DNA from: UBA3537 sp038138145 | Lineage (GTDB): Bacteria > Bacteroidota > Bacteroidia > Flavobacteriales > Flavobacteriaceae | Reading direction: 5' to 3' | DNA length: 64,000 bases | NCBI GenBank assembly: GCA_038138145.1 | Contig: JAYQDD010000005.1 | Location: forward strand, 137,148-201,147 | Part shown: in pieces, positions 44,518 to 51,748 of the stretch | How positions within the stretch are numbered: the first letter of the stretch is position 1 | Layout: every line of letters begins with the position of its first letter | Program-made: the position numbers and the translations under genes | Notes under the pieces: model-generated | Told to the model about the DNA's origin: nothing | Seen by the model: only the letters and a program-made list of their open reading frames with translations | Database searches by the model: none

Positions 44518-45408
44518 TTAGAATTTTATTTTACCCCATTTTTTGGTATGCATGGGGGCTACTTTAGTGAGGACAGATACAAGTTCTGTGATTTTCACAT
44601 TTGGTCCTGCTGAAAAAACATCAGAGATTTCATCAGCTTTAGCGTCAAAAAAAGTGCGCACTAAAAATGAATTTGGGCGTCTTTTGTGTAAATCATTGAA
44701 ACCCATCAAGGCTGAAGCTATTGCAGTCTTTCCTTTTTTGACATCACTTGCCATGACATCCAACCCTTCGCGGTGGTACTGGTAAAGCACTGTTCTGTAG
44801 GCACTATAGGTTTTGGACAAAACATTGTCAATGAGCACTCTACGCGTTTGATCACCCCCTTTTGGAGGTGCCCATCCTGAAACATTGCCTTTTTGCGAAT
44901 AGTTGGCTATATCTCTCGCTTGCGCATAATATTCGTCCCCCCCATTAAGTTCAAATGTATCGGCATCAACCCCAAGAATCATATAGATATGAAAGGTGAG
45001 TACAGAGATTAGGTTGGATTGAAATTGTGTTGGATTAAAATTTAAATTCTGGTACTCCAGATAGTTGAAATTAAAATCCTTATCATTAAAATTATAAACC
45101 GAACTTACATAGGTAGAATTGTGTACGGGGCGGACAGACTGCACCTGAATACTGGCCTTAAAAGTGTCCGAATCATAATCATTTATATTGATGATCATAC
45201 TGCAATCGATGCGTTCCTCAAGGGCAAAAGGTTTATTGGTCCATCGAGTATTGTTGACAAATTCATTGAGTTGTTTTTCAAGAGTTTTAAACACTTGAAC
45301 ATTTTCATTTCCAGTCAGTTGAGCATAGACCACAAGGTTGCAATTGAGCTCTTGCGCAAAGACAAAGCCCGTGAATAATAGTGTCCAATAAGTTATAAAA
45401 TTACGCAT
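44518..45408 (-). CDS. DUF4835 family exported protein
   Basis: 296 residues with a Sec signal peptide (about 1-18). DUF4835 is a Bacteroidetes family of unknown function. It is recognised by the start ELNCNLVV, the VQVFKTLEKQLNEF segment, the FNPTQFQSNLISVL-type stretch and the GWAPPKG motif. It overlaps the end of coaBC by 8 bases and is followed by recN after 10 bases, so it is in the bamD-rpoZ-coaBC block. It is probably periplasmic or outer-membrane associated. Confidence 0.88.
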   Translation of the reverse strand: MRNFITYWTLLFTGFVFAQELNCNLVVYAQLTGNENVQVFKTLEKQLNEFVNNTRWTNKPFALEERIDCSMIININDYDSDTFKASIQVQSVRPVHNSTYVSSVYNFNDKDFNFNYLEYQNLNFNPTQFQSNLISVLTFHIYMILGVDADTFELNGGDEYYAQARDIANYSQKGNVSGWAPPKGGDQTRRVLIDNVLSKTYSAYRTVLYQYHREGLDVMASDVKKGKTAIASALMGFNDLHKRRPNSFLVRTFFDAKADEISDVFSAGPNVKITELVSVLTKVAPMHTKKWGKIKF

Positions 45409-46612
45409 GCATTCGTTTTATAAGTTCATTAATAATATCATCAGCGACTTCAGATTTTGACTTTAAGGGGTAGTTTGTTTGATTTAAATCTTTATCAAAT
45501 ATAGAGACTTTATTTGTAGATCCACCAAAACCTGCGCCATCGTCATTTAACGAATTTAGTACAATTAAGTCTAAATTTTTAGCTTTAAGCTTTTTTATTG
45601 CATTTGCAACTTCATTTTCGGTCTCCAAAGCAAATCCAACCAGGAGTTGATTTTTCTTTTTTTCACCAAGAGAAGCAAGCACATCTTCTGTCTTTTCAAG
45701 TTCCAAGGTCAGTGCTGATGCTTTCTTTTTTATTTTGGAAGTCGAAGGAAATTTTGGCCTGTAATCTGCAATAGCAGCGGATAAAATTGCAACATCAACT
45801 TCATCAAAAAATTGGTGTGCCGCATCGTGCATATCCCGTGCACTGGTGATGGGAATGGTTTGAATTGTGGCGTAGTGTGCTTTGTAATGTGTTGGACCAG
45901 TAATAAGCGTAACCTCAGCGCCCATTTGTGCTGCAGTATTGGCAATTTCAAAACCCATACGTCCAGACGAGTGATTGCCAATATAGCGTACCGGATCGAT
46001 GGCTTCATGTGTGGGTCCAGCAGTGACTAGAAATTTTTTACCATACAATGGAAGTCCTTCAAGAATATGGTGCTCTATGGTTTCTACAATAGTTTCGGGT
46101 TCGGCCATACGTCCCATACCAACAAGGCCACTCGCTAAAGCACCAAAAGCAGAAGGAATTAAAATATTACCGTAGGACTGAAGCGTTTCTAAAGCATTTT
46201 GTGTGGTAGGGTGTTTGTACATATCCAAATCCATAGCGGGTGCAAAATACACCGGACATTTTGCAGAAAGATAGGTAGCAATCAAAAAATTATCGCTGTT
46301 CCCAGAGGCCATTTTTGACAGGGTGTTGGCGGTAGCAGGTGCTATCACAAACAAGTCGGCCCATAGACCGAGTTCAACATGGTTGTTCCAAACAGCATTG
46401 TCATCTTCATCATCTGTAAAATCAGACAAAACAGGATGATTTGAAAGTGTTGAAAGGGTGAGCGGTGTAATGAATTCTTTGGCCGAAGGCGTCATCACCA
46501 CGCGCACATCGGCGCCAGCTTTGACCAACAAACGGACAAGAAAAGCAGTCTTATACGCAGCAATACCAGCAGTGATGCCTAGGAGGATATTTTTGCCGCG
46601 TAAAATAGACAT
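45401..46612 (-). CDS. coaBC: Bifunctional CoaBC (PPC synthetase/decarboxylase)
   Basis: 403 residues. It joins cysteine to phosphopantothenate, then decarboxylates the product, two steps of CoA synthesis. The N-terminal flavin decarboxylase (about 1-180) has APATANTLSKMASG and the catalytic His78 (WNNHVELG). The motif usually written PxMNxxMW is PAMDLDMYKHP (Asp128 for Asn), and the substrate-clamp Cys is Ser161 (GALASGLVGMGRM). These changes appear to be the rule in Bacteroidetes, as I recall. The C-terminal synthetase (about 185-400) has GPTHEAIDPVR and SSGRMG. Confidence 0.94.
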   Translation of the reverse strand: MSILRGKNILLGITAGIAAYKTAFLVRLLVKAGADVRVVMTPSAKEFITPLTLSTLSNHPVLSDFTDDEDDNAVWNNHVELGLWADLFVIAPATANTLSKMASGNSDNFLIATYLSAKCPVYFAPAMDLDMYKHPTTQNALETLQSYGNILIPSAFGALASGLVGMGRMAEPETIVETIEHHILEGLPLYGKKFLVTAGPTHEAIDPVRYIGNHSSGRMGFEIANTAAQMGAEVTLITGPTHYKAHYATIQTIPITSARDMHDAAHQFFDEVDVAILSAAIADYRPKFPSTSKIKKKASALTLELEKTEDVLASLGEKKKNQLLVGFALETENEVANAIKKLKAKNLDLIVLNSLNDDGAGFGGSTNKVSIFDKDLNQTNYPLKSKSEVADDIINELIKRMHA

Positions 46613-46622
46613 AGGATTGGTC

Positions 46623-46946
46623 TTAGGACTCGTCAGACGTTTTTCTGTGGTGAATTTTCCCTTCTAACCATTCTTGCACTGCAAGCGCATGTGGCTTGGG
46701 TAAACGCTCGTAAAACTTAGAGACCTCTATTTGTTCTTTGTTTTCAAAAACTTCTTCAAGACTGTCGTTGTAGGTTGCAAATTCTTCCAATTTATCGATT
46801 AATTCTTTTCGGATATCTGTATTGATTTGCTCTGCACGTCTTGAAATCACAGAGATCGCCTCGTAAATGTTCTCTGTTGGCGCATCAATTTCATTGCGGT
46901 TGTACGTCACTGAAGTTGCAGGTGCTTTTACTTTTTTTAAATCCAT
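46623..46946 (-). CDS. rpoZ: DNA-directed RNA polymerase subunit omega
   Basis: 107 residues. The small omega subunit aids assembly of the polymerase. The pattern is the Bacteroidetes form: NIYEAISVISRRAEQIN resembles the R-x-Y-x-x-v-x-v-a-x-R-A motif of omega, with a longer C-terminal part. The gene lies between bamD (5 bases upstream) and coaBC (10 bases downstream), the usual place in this phylum, and also close to rpoBC in the same genome region. Confidence 0.85.
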   Translation of the reverse strand: MDLKKVKAPATSVTYNRNEIDAPTENIYEAISVISRRAEQINTDIRKELIDKLEEFATYNDSLEEVFENKEQIEVSKFYERLPKPHALAVQEWLEGKIHHRKTSDES

Positions 46947-46951
46947 TTGTA

Positions 46952-47764
46952 TTAACTTTTTGGTGTTAAATTAATTTTGATGTCAAGCAACACATTGTGC
47001 ATTGACTCTACTTGCTCTGAATATTTTGTTTCTGGGAAAAAGCGTATAAAATTTTTGTAAAAAGTAAATGCTTTTTCGGTTCGTTCTGCTTGTTTCCATG
47101 GGACACTATTTACGGCCAATTGATAAGCAGAGTCAAATTTGTAGAATAGAGCATCTTCTTTGTATTTGGTTCCAGGGAATTTCTCAAGAAAATTATCAAA
47201 TGCTGTGATGGCTGAATTATAGTCTCTGTGGAATGGCCCTGTTGTGTGGTATTGCAAAGCAATTTCGTAGGCCTTTTTTTCTAATTTAGCATCTAATTCT
47301 TGAACCAATGCATTGGCTTGATCAAAAAATTCAGAATCTGGATAACGGTTGATGAAATCTTGAAGTTTTACAATAGCATCTGCCGTTTCCGTTTGATCTT
47401 TTGCGTATATCGGAGACAATTTATAGTAACTTTTAGCGGCCAAAAAAGCAATTTCATCAACACGTTCACTTTTGGGATAGGCCTCTACAAAACGTTCCAT
47501 GCGGTAATTTGCAGAGAAATAATCTTTCGTTTCATAAAACGCTTTGGAATGCATATACATCAGCTTTTCTGCTTGAGGTTTTCCTCTGTATTTTGGTACA
47601 ATTTGAAGAAATAAGCGGTTGGCTTTTTCGTACTTCCCTGCATCATAAAGCGCAGTACCCATTTTGAATTTTGCAGCAATATCCTCTTCTTTCAATACAC
47701 GCTGATACTCGCTACAAGCACTGAAAACTAAGAGAACGAAAACTATTGATACTAACTTTTTCAT
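46952..47764 (-). CDS. bamD: Outer membrane assembly lipoprotein BamD
   Basis: 270-residue lipoprotein (lipobox FSAC, Cys17). It is part of the BAM complex that inserts beta-barrel proteins into the outer membrane, on the periplasmic face. The mature protein is TPR-like: YDAGKYEKANRLFLQI, AKSYYKLSP and FDNFLEKFPGTKYKEDA show the repeats. It opens the block bamD - rpoZ - coaBC - DUF4835 - recN. A TATTTTTG box at 47782-47789 lies about 18 bases upstream. Confidence 0.92.
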   Translation of the reverse strand: MKKLVSIVFVLLVFSACSEYQRVLKEEDIAAKFKMGTALYDAGKYEKANRLFLQIVPKYRGKPQAEKLMYMHSKAFYETKDYFSANYRMERFVEAYPKSERVDEIAFLAAKSYYKLSPIYAKDQTETADAIVKLQDFINRYPDSEFFDQANALVQELDAKLEKKAYEIALQYHTTGPFHRDYNSAITAFDNFLEKFPGTKYKEDALFYKFDSAYQLAVNSVPWKQAERTEKAFTFYKNFIRFFPETKYSEQVESMHNVLLDIKINLTPKS

Positions 47765-47781
47765 ATTTTAAAAATGGGTTG

Positions 47782-47789
47782 CAAAAATA
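47782..47789 (-). promoter_or_regulatory. -7 box upstream of bamD
   Basis: TATTTTTG on the minus strand matches TAnnTTTG, giving a leader of about 11 bases before the bamD ATG. The -33 box is weak. Confidence 0.4.
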
Positions 47790-47842
47790 CATTTTTTAAA
47801 CGGATAATAAAAACATTTATTATCTGTAAAGAAGGAAACATT

Positions 47843-48721
47843 TTATTCCAGTGCTGCAAGTGCTGTTTTAATTTTCAATTTTAAACCTCCTGTAGCGGGT
47901 ACCAAGGGTAAGCGAACCGTGTCTTTGCACAATCCAAGTTGTTCCAAAACAGCTTTGATTCCTGCTGGATTATTTTCTTCAAAAATAAGATTGATAAGCG
48001 GCATGGCGCTTGCTTCTAAAGCTTTCGCAGTTGTTTTATCGCCTGAAATTCCTTTGTGAATCATGGTCGAAAAAAGCTTTGGTAAGGCCTGTCCTATTAC
48101 GGAAATCACACCTGAGCCTCCACCCAATACAACATCACAAACCAAATCATCATCACCAGATATCACAAGAAAATCATCGGGTTTATTTTTTAAAAGCGTT
48201 TTGTACTGTTCGGGGTTGTTTCCTGCCTCTTTTATGGCAACAATATTGTCCACATCTTTTGCAAGACGTAGACTCGTCTCGGGTTCCATATTTTTGGCAG
48301 TTCGTCCTGGAACGTTATACAAAATCACAGGAATAGAAGACGCTTGTGCTACGGCCTTAAAATGTTGATAAAGCCCTTCTTGTGTGGGCTTACTGTAATA
48401 AGGTGCCACAGAAAGTACAGCTGTAAAAGGCGACAAATCCGTAGTTTGAAGTTCCTCTGTAACAGCGGCAGTATTGTTTCCACCAATACCAATAACAAGC
48501 GGTAGACGACCAGCATTGGCTTTAACGATGGTCTCTATAATTTCCTTTTTTTCATCCTTTGTAATGGTCACACTCTCCCCTGTTGTCCCACTAATGACCA
48601 GATAATCTGTGCCATTTTTTATGTTAAATTCAACAATTTTTGCGAGTGCATCATGGTCAACGGTCAAATCGCTTTTGAAAGGCGTGACCAACGCAACCCC
48701 CATACCTACTAATGAATTCAT
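47843..48721 (-). CDS. dapA: 4-hydroxy-tetrahydrodipicolinate synthase
   Basis: 292 residues. It condenses pyruvate with aspartate semialdehyde, the first committed step toward lysine and diaminopimelate. The fold is a (beta/alpha)8 barrel. Schiff-base Lys164 (VAIKEAGN), Tyr135 (LYNVPGRT) and Thr47-Thr48 (SGTTGES) form the active site. It begins 1 base after the DUF6913 stop, so the two are co-transcribed. Confidence 0.96.
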   Translation of the reverse strand: MNSLVGMGVALVTPFKSDLTVDHDALAKIVEFNIKNGTDYLVISGTTGESVTITKDEKKEIIETIVKANAGRLPLVIGIGGNNTAAVTEELQTTDLSPFTAVLSVAPYYSKPTQEGLYQHFKAVAQASSIPVILYNVPGRTAKNMEPETSLRLAKDVDNIVAIKEAGNNPEQYKTLLKNKPDDFLVISGDDDLVCDVVLGGGSGVISVIGQALPKLFSTMIHKGISGDKTTAKALEASAMPLINLIFEENNPAGIKAVLEQLGLCKDTVRLPLVPATGGLKLKIKTALAALE

Positions 48722-49240
48722 TTAAATTTTCTTTAGTGTTTTTAAATATTTTATAAGTTCTACTTTAAAAGTATCTTGATTTTTAAGTGCTACATCGATA
48801 ATCAAATCATGCAATCGATCATCTTCATTTGAAATCCCGATTTTAAATTTTGCCTTCGACATGGCTGTTACAATTTTCAACTCATAGCGGTTGGGTTTGT
48901 AAAAACTAATCAGCGTATCAAAGGGTTGCTCCACAAAATCTGCCACTTCTGAACTTTTGCAATGCCCAAGCCAATCAAAATCTAAAGCATTGTAGGAGGC
49001 ATCCCAACTGTTTGGCTGATGGTTTTCGTTTTGATAAAAAGCAATAAAGCGCAATTGATTGTCCTTCAACCCCAAATCGGTAAACAAGGTTCTAAAAAAA
49101 TCATAATCTTCAAACTGATCATAGTTAAATAATATACCCACAGTTTTTATCATCTCTGATGAATAGTGTTTTGTGCGCGCATTCAGAACCGTGGTCAGAA
49201 ATTTTTCAGACGATATTGTTTTGATTCGTTTAAAAAACAT
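48722..49240 (-). CDS. DUF6913 family protein
   Basis: 172 residues, cytosolic (no signal peptide, basic start). The family is known only from Bacteroidetes and has no assigned function. The pattern TVGILFNYDQFEDYDFF, the WLGHCKSSEVADF segment, and FDTLISFYKPNRYELK-like stretch suggest an alpha/beta fold. It precedes dapA by 1 base on the same strand, and a TAACTTTG box lies upstream at 49259-49266. Confidence 0.8.
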   Translation of the reverse strand: MFFKRIKTISSEKFLTTVLNARTKHYSSEMIKTVGILFNYDQFEDYDFFRTLFTDLGLKDNQLRFIAFYQNENHQPNSWDASYNALDFDWLGHCKSSEVADFVEQPFDTLISFYKPNRYELKIVTAMSKAKFKIGISNEDDRLHDLIIDVALKNQDTFKVELIKYLKTLKKI

Positions 49241-49266
49241 GTACTTTTAATAGCTGTACAAAGTTA
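49220..49266. promoter_or_regulatory. Divergent promoter pair, DUF6913-dapA / nucleotidase genes
   Basis: Plus: TTTG (49220-49223), then TACTTTTA (49242-49249) after 18 bases, before the ATG at 49273. Minus: TAACTTTG (49266-49259), before the ATG at 49240, with no clear -33. The two -7 boxes are 9 bases apart, so the promoters may compete. Confidence 0.35.
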
Positions 49267-49272
49267 ATACAA

Positions 49273-50028
49273 ATGACGCTTAAATCGGTTAAATTCCTTC
49301 TCCTAATTTTCGTGTTTTGCGCATGCCACAAAGCACAGACCACGCAAAAAGTTGAAAGTGAGCGCCTTGCTATAAATCAAAACTCAAAAACGGATACAGA
49401 AATTGATGCGTTTTTAAAGCCCTACATAGAACGCTTAGAAGCATCATTGAACGAAATCTTATGTTATTCTATTGAGGAACACAAAAAAACTGATGGCGCA
49501 CTCAATACCGCAGTGGGCAACCTTATGGCCGATGCTGTTTTTGAACGCTGTGCGCCCATCCTCAAAAAACGCCATAACTTAGATTTGGATCTCGTTTTGC
49601 TCAATCATGGGGGGATTCGTGCGCCACTCCCCAAAGGACCAATCAAAATGAAAACTGCTTTTAACATCATGCCTTTTGAAAATAAAGTAGTAATTGCACA
49701 GATGAAAGGCACAGCCCTTATGGAATTGGTGGACTACTTAAGAAAAGCCCAACGTGCACATCCTATTTCTGGAATGAAATTAGCAATTAGTCGTGAGGGG
49801 GACGTCAAAACACTACTTGTTCAAGGGAAAGAAATTGAGCCCAACACAATTTATAATGTAGCCACAAATGACTACCTCTACAAAGGCGGTGACCGGATGG
49901 ATTTTTTCCAAAACAGCGAAACTGTTTTTGATATCGACTATAAAATTCGAAATGTATTGATTGACTATTTTACCATAAAAGACACCTTAAACCCAAAACG
50001 CGACAACCGTTTTGTGTACACCAATTAA
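49273..50028 (+). CDS. 5'-nucleotidase C-terminal domain lipoprotein
   Basis: 251 residues. A hydrophobic signal ends in cysteines (FVFCAC), a probable lipobox. The rest is the 5_nucleotid_C domain alone: GNLMADAV, LLNHGGIRAPLP, MPFENKVV and TNDYLYKGGD. In UshA-type enzymes this domain binds the nucleobase and comes after the metallophosphatase domain. Here the metal-binding half is the separate gene directly downstream (50039-50944). The two probably work together in the periplasm to dephosphorylate nucleotides. Confidence 0.9.
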   Translation: MTLKSVKFLLLIFVFCACHKAQTTQKVESERLAINQNSKTDTEIDAFLKPYIERLEASLNEILCYSIEEHKKTDGALNTAVGNLMADAVFERCAPILKKRHNLDLDLVLLNHGGIRAPLPKGPIKMKTAFNIMPFENKVVIAQMKGTALMELVDYLRKAQRAHPISGMKLAISREGDVKTLLVQGKEIEPNTIYNVATNDYLYKGGDRMDFFQNSETVFDIDYKIRNVLIDYFTIKDTLNPKRDNRFVYTN

Positions 50029-50038
50029 AATTCTAAGC

Positions 50039-50944
50039 ATGAAAAGACGCACCTTCATCAAAAACACTGCCGCTTCTACAGCGCTACTTTCCATGGGAGG
50101 TTTAACCCTTTCATGTGCTGAACAAAAGCCCACTAAAATAACGATTTTACATACCAACGACGTGCATAGCCATATTGATCCTTTTGGACCAAATGATGGC
50201 CGAAATGCAAACAAAGGCGGAGTGGCACGACGCGCTACATTGATCCAAAAATTACGACAAGAAAACCCCAACACTTTGCTGTTGGATGCTGGTGATATTT
50301 TTCAAGGTACCCCCTATTTTAACTACTATGGAGGGGAATTGGAATTTAAGCTTATGAGTATGCTCGATTATGATGCGGCAACCATTGGGAATCACGATTT
50401 TGACAATGGCATTGACGGATTGTATGCCCAATTGCCCCACGCCAAATTCGATTTTATTTCAGCCAATTACGACTTTAAAAATACCGTGATGGATACCCAT
50501 GTACAGCCCTTTAAAATTTTTAAAAAAAATGGGGTAAACATTGGCGTTTTTGGATTGGGGATTGAACTGCAAGGTTTAGTGAGTAAAGATGCCTTTAAAG
50601 AAACCAAATACCTCAACCCCATCGAAATTGCGCAAGACATGAGCCGTATTTTAAAAACCGAACAGCAGTGCGCCCTAGTGATTTGCCTATCCCATTTGGG
50701 CTATGACTATAAAAACCCTCAAAAAGTCTCGGATCGGAGTTTGGCACGGGCCACAAAAGATATTGACCTTATTATTGGCGGCCATACCCATACCTTTTTA
50801 AATGAACCCACTGTAGAAATCAACGCTGCTGGCAAACATGTGTTGGTGAATCAAGTGGGCTGCTATGGGCTCTACCTCGGAAAAGTGGATTTTTATTTGA
50901 CACCACAAGCCAAATATTTTAGTAGCCGTGCACTAAAAATTTAA
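50039..50944 (+). CDS. Metallophosphatase, 5'-nucleotidase N-terminal half, Tat-type lipoprotein
   Basis: 301 residues from the ATG at 50039 (MKRRTFIKN). The start has a Tat-like RRTFIK motif and a lipobox (TLSC), so it is probably a folded-exported lipoprotein. The calcineurin-like metallophosphatase has HTNDVHSH, DAGDIFQGT, GNHDFDNG, ICLSHLGYD and GGHTHT, the complete metal ligand set. The nucleotide-binding C-terminal domain is absent and lies in the upstream gene. The gene order is the reverse of the domain order in UshA. Confidence 0.9.
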   Translation: MKRRTFIKNTAASTALLSMGGLTLSCAEQKPTKITILHTNDVHSHIDPFGPNDGRNANKGGVARRATLIQKLRQENPNTLLLDAGDIFQGTPYFNYYGGELEFKLMSMLDYDAATIGNHDFDNGIDGLYAQLPHAKFDFISANYDFKNTVMDTHVQPFKIFKKNGVNIGVFGLGIELQGLVSKDAFKETKYLNPIEIAQDMSRILKTEQQCALVICLSHLGYDYKNPQKVSDRSLARATKDIDLIIGGHTHTFLNEPTVEINAAGKHVLVNQVGCYGLYLGKVDFYLTPQAKYFSSRALKI

Positions 50945-51304
50945 CCCTATTAAACCAGTGTAAAACAATACTTTTAGTGTGTTTTACCAATTCTTCTAAA
51001 AAAAAGTGGCGTAAAAATGGGTAGTGTTCCAAACGTGTTGTTCAGCAAAAAAACGGAGTTTAAAGCATTGAAAATCAGTAAGTATTCGTAAAAAAAACAA
51101 AAAAAAATGCCTTATCTATTGCCTACAAAACCTACGAGAACTGCGCTTAAAACTAATCCTACAGCGTATTTTAATTCTTGGTGTTTCAAAAGTGTTGGTA
51201 AATTATTCACTCTTTTGTCCAATCATTCCCCGCTGGTGCGCGAAATTGAAGATTCAACAAAGTTAATCCTTTCGGGTTCCAAATAGAATACCCCTCGCTG
51301 GCCT

Positions 51305-51339
51305 GCCTGTCGGCAGACAGGCGCAAGCGTCAACGCTTG
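51305..51339. repeat. Adjacent palindromes, REP-like
   Basis: GCCTGTC-GGCA-GACAGGC (51305-51322) and CAAGCG-TCAA-CGCTTG (51324-51339), each a perfect stem with a 4-base loop. Tandem GC-rich stems in an intergenic region are typical of REP or BIME-type repeats. A dispersed copy number is inferred, since only one copy is seen here. Confidence 0.6.
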
Positions 51340-51398
51340 TGTCGTATTAACAGCACGAGCAAAGATGCTTTAGCGTGGGTTTAAAATAACCCCATAAA

Positions 51399-51424
51399 AA
51401 AAGCCCACAGAATTGTGGGCTTTT
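51399..51424 (-). terminator. Terminator of the rpoBC-DUF3467 unit
   Basis: Stem AAAAGCCCACA / TGTGGGCTTTT with a 4-base loop, followed in the minus transcript by a U-run, 7 bases after the DUF3467 stop. Confidence 0.9.
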
Positions 51425-51430
51425 AATTAG

Positions 51431-51745
51431 TTATGCTTGACCAGTAGGCCCAAAATTAAGCGGTACTGGTGGTTTATCATAATCTTTGATTTCGCCATGA
51501 GCTTGTTCAAAACGCTTAACATTGTCCTGCAAGGCCTTAGAAAGTCGTTTGGCATGTTGTGGGGTCAAGATAATTCTGGACTTCACTTTGCTTTTCGGAA
51601 TTCCGGGCATAATATTGACAAAGTCAACCACAAACTCAGATACAGAATGGTTAATAATGGCCAAGTTAGAGTAAGTACCTTCGGCAACCGAAGCATCCAA
51701 TTCAATATTTATTTGGCCTTTTTGTTTTTGTTCTGAATCGCTCAT
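51431..51745 (-). CDS. DUF3467 protein
   Basis: 104-residue cytosolic protein. DUF3467: INIELDASVAEGTYSNLAII, FVVDFVNIMPG and SRIILTPQHAKRLSKAL. Function unknown. In Bacteroidetes the gene often lies directly after rpoC, as here (3 bases apart). Co-transcription with the polymerase genes suggests a link to gene expression, but this is inference. Confidence 0.9.
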   Translation of the reverse strand: MSDSEQKQKGQINIELDASVAEGTYSNLAIINHSVSEFVVDFVNIMPGIPKSKVKSRIILTPQHAKRLSKALQDNVKRFEQAHGEIKDYDKPPVPLNFGPTGQA

Positions 51746-51748
51746 AAC

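Larger units (their letters stand above)
50945..51430. other. 486-base stretch without an assigned gene
   Basis: It holds A-rich sequence (50990-51105), a 59-codon open frame at 51107-51286 that I cannot support as a gene, a block with two adjacent palindromes (51305-51322, 51324-51339) and a terminator (51399-51424) for the DUF3467/rpoC unit. The block at about 51225-51380 is noticeably more GC-rich than its surroundings and looks like an inserted repeat. Confidence 0.6.
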
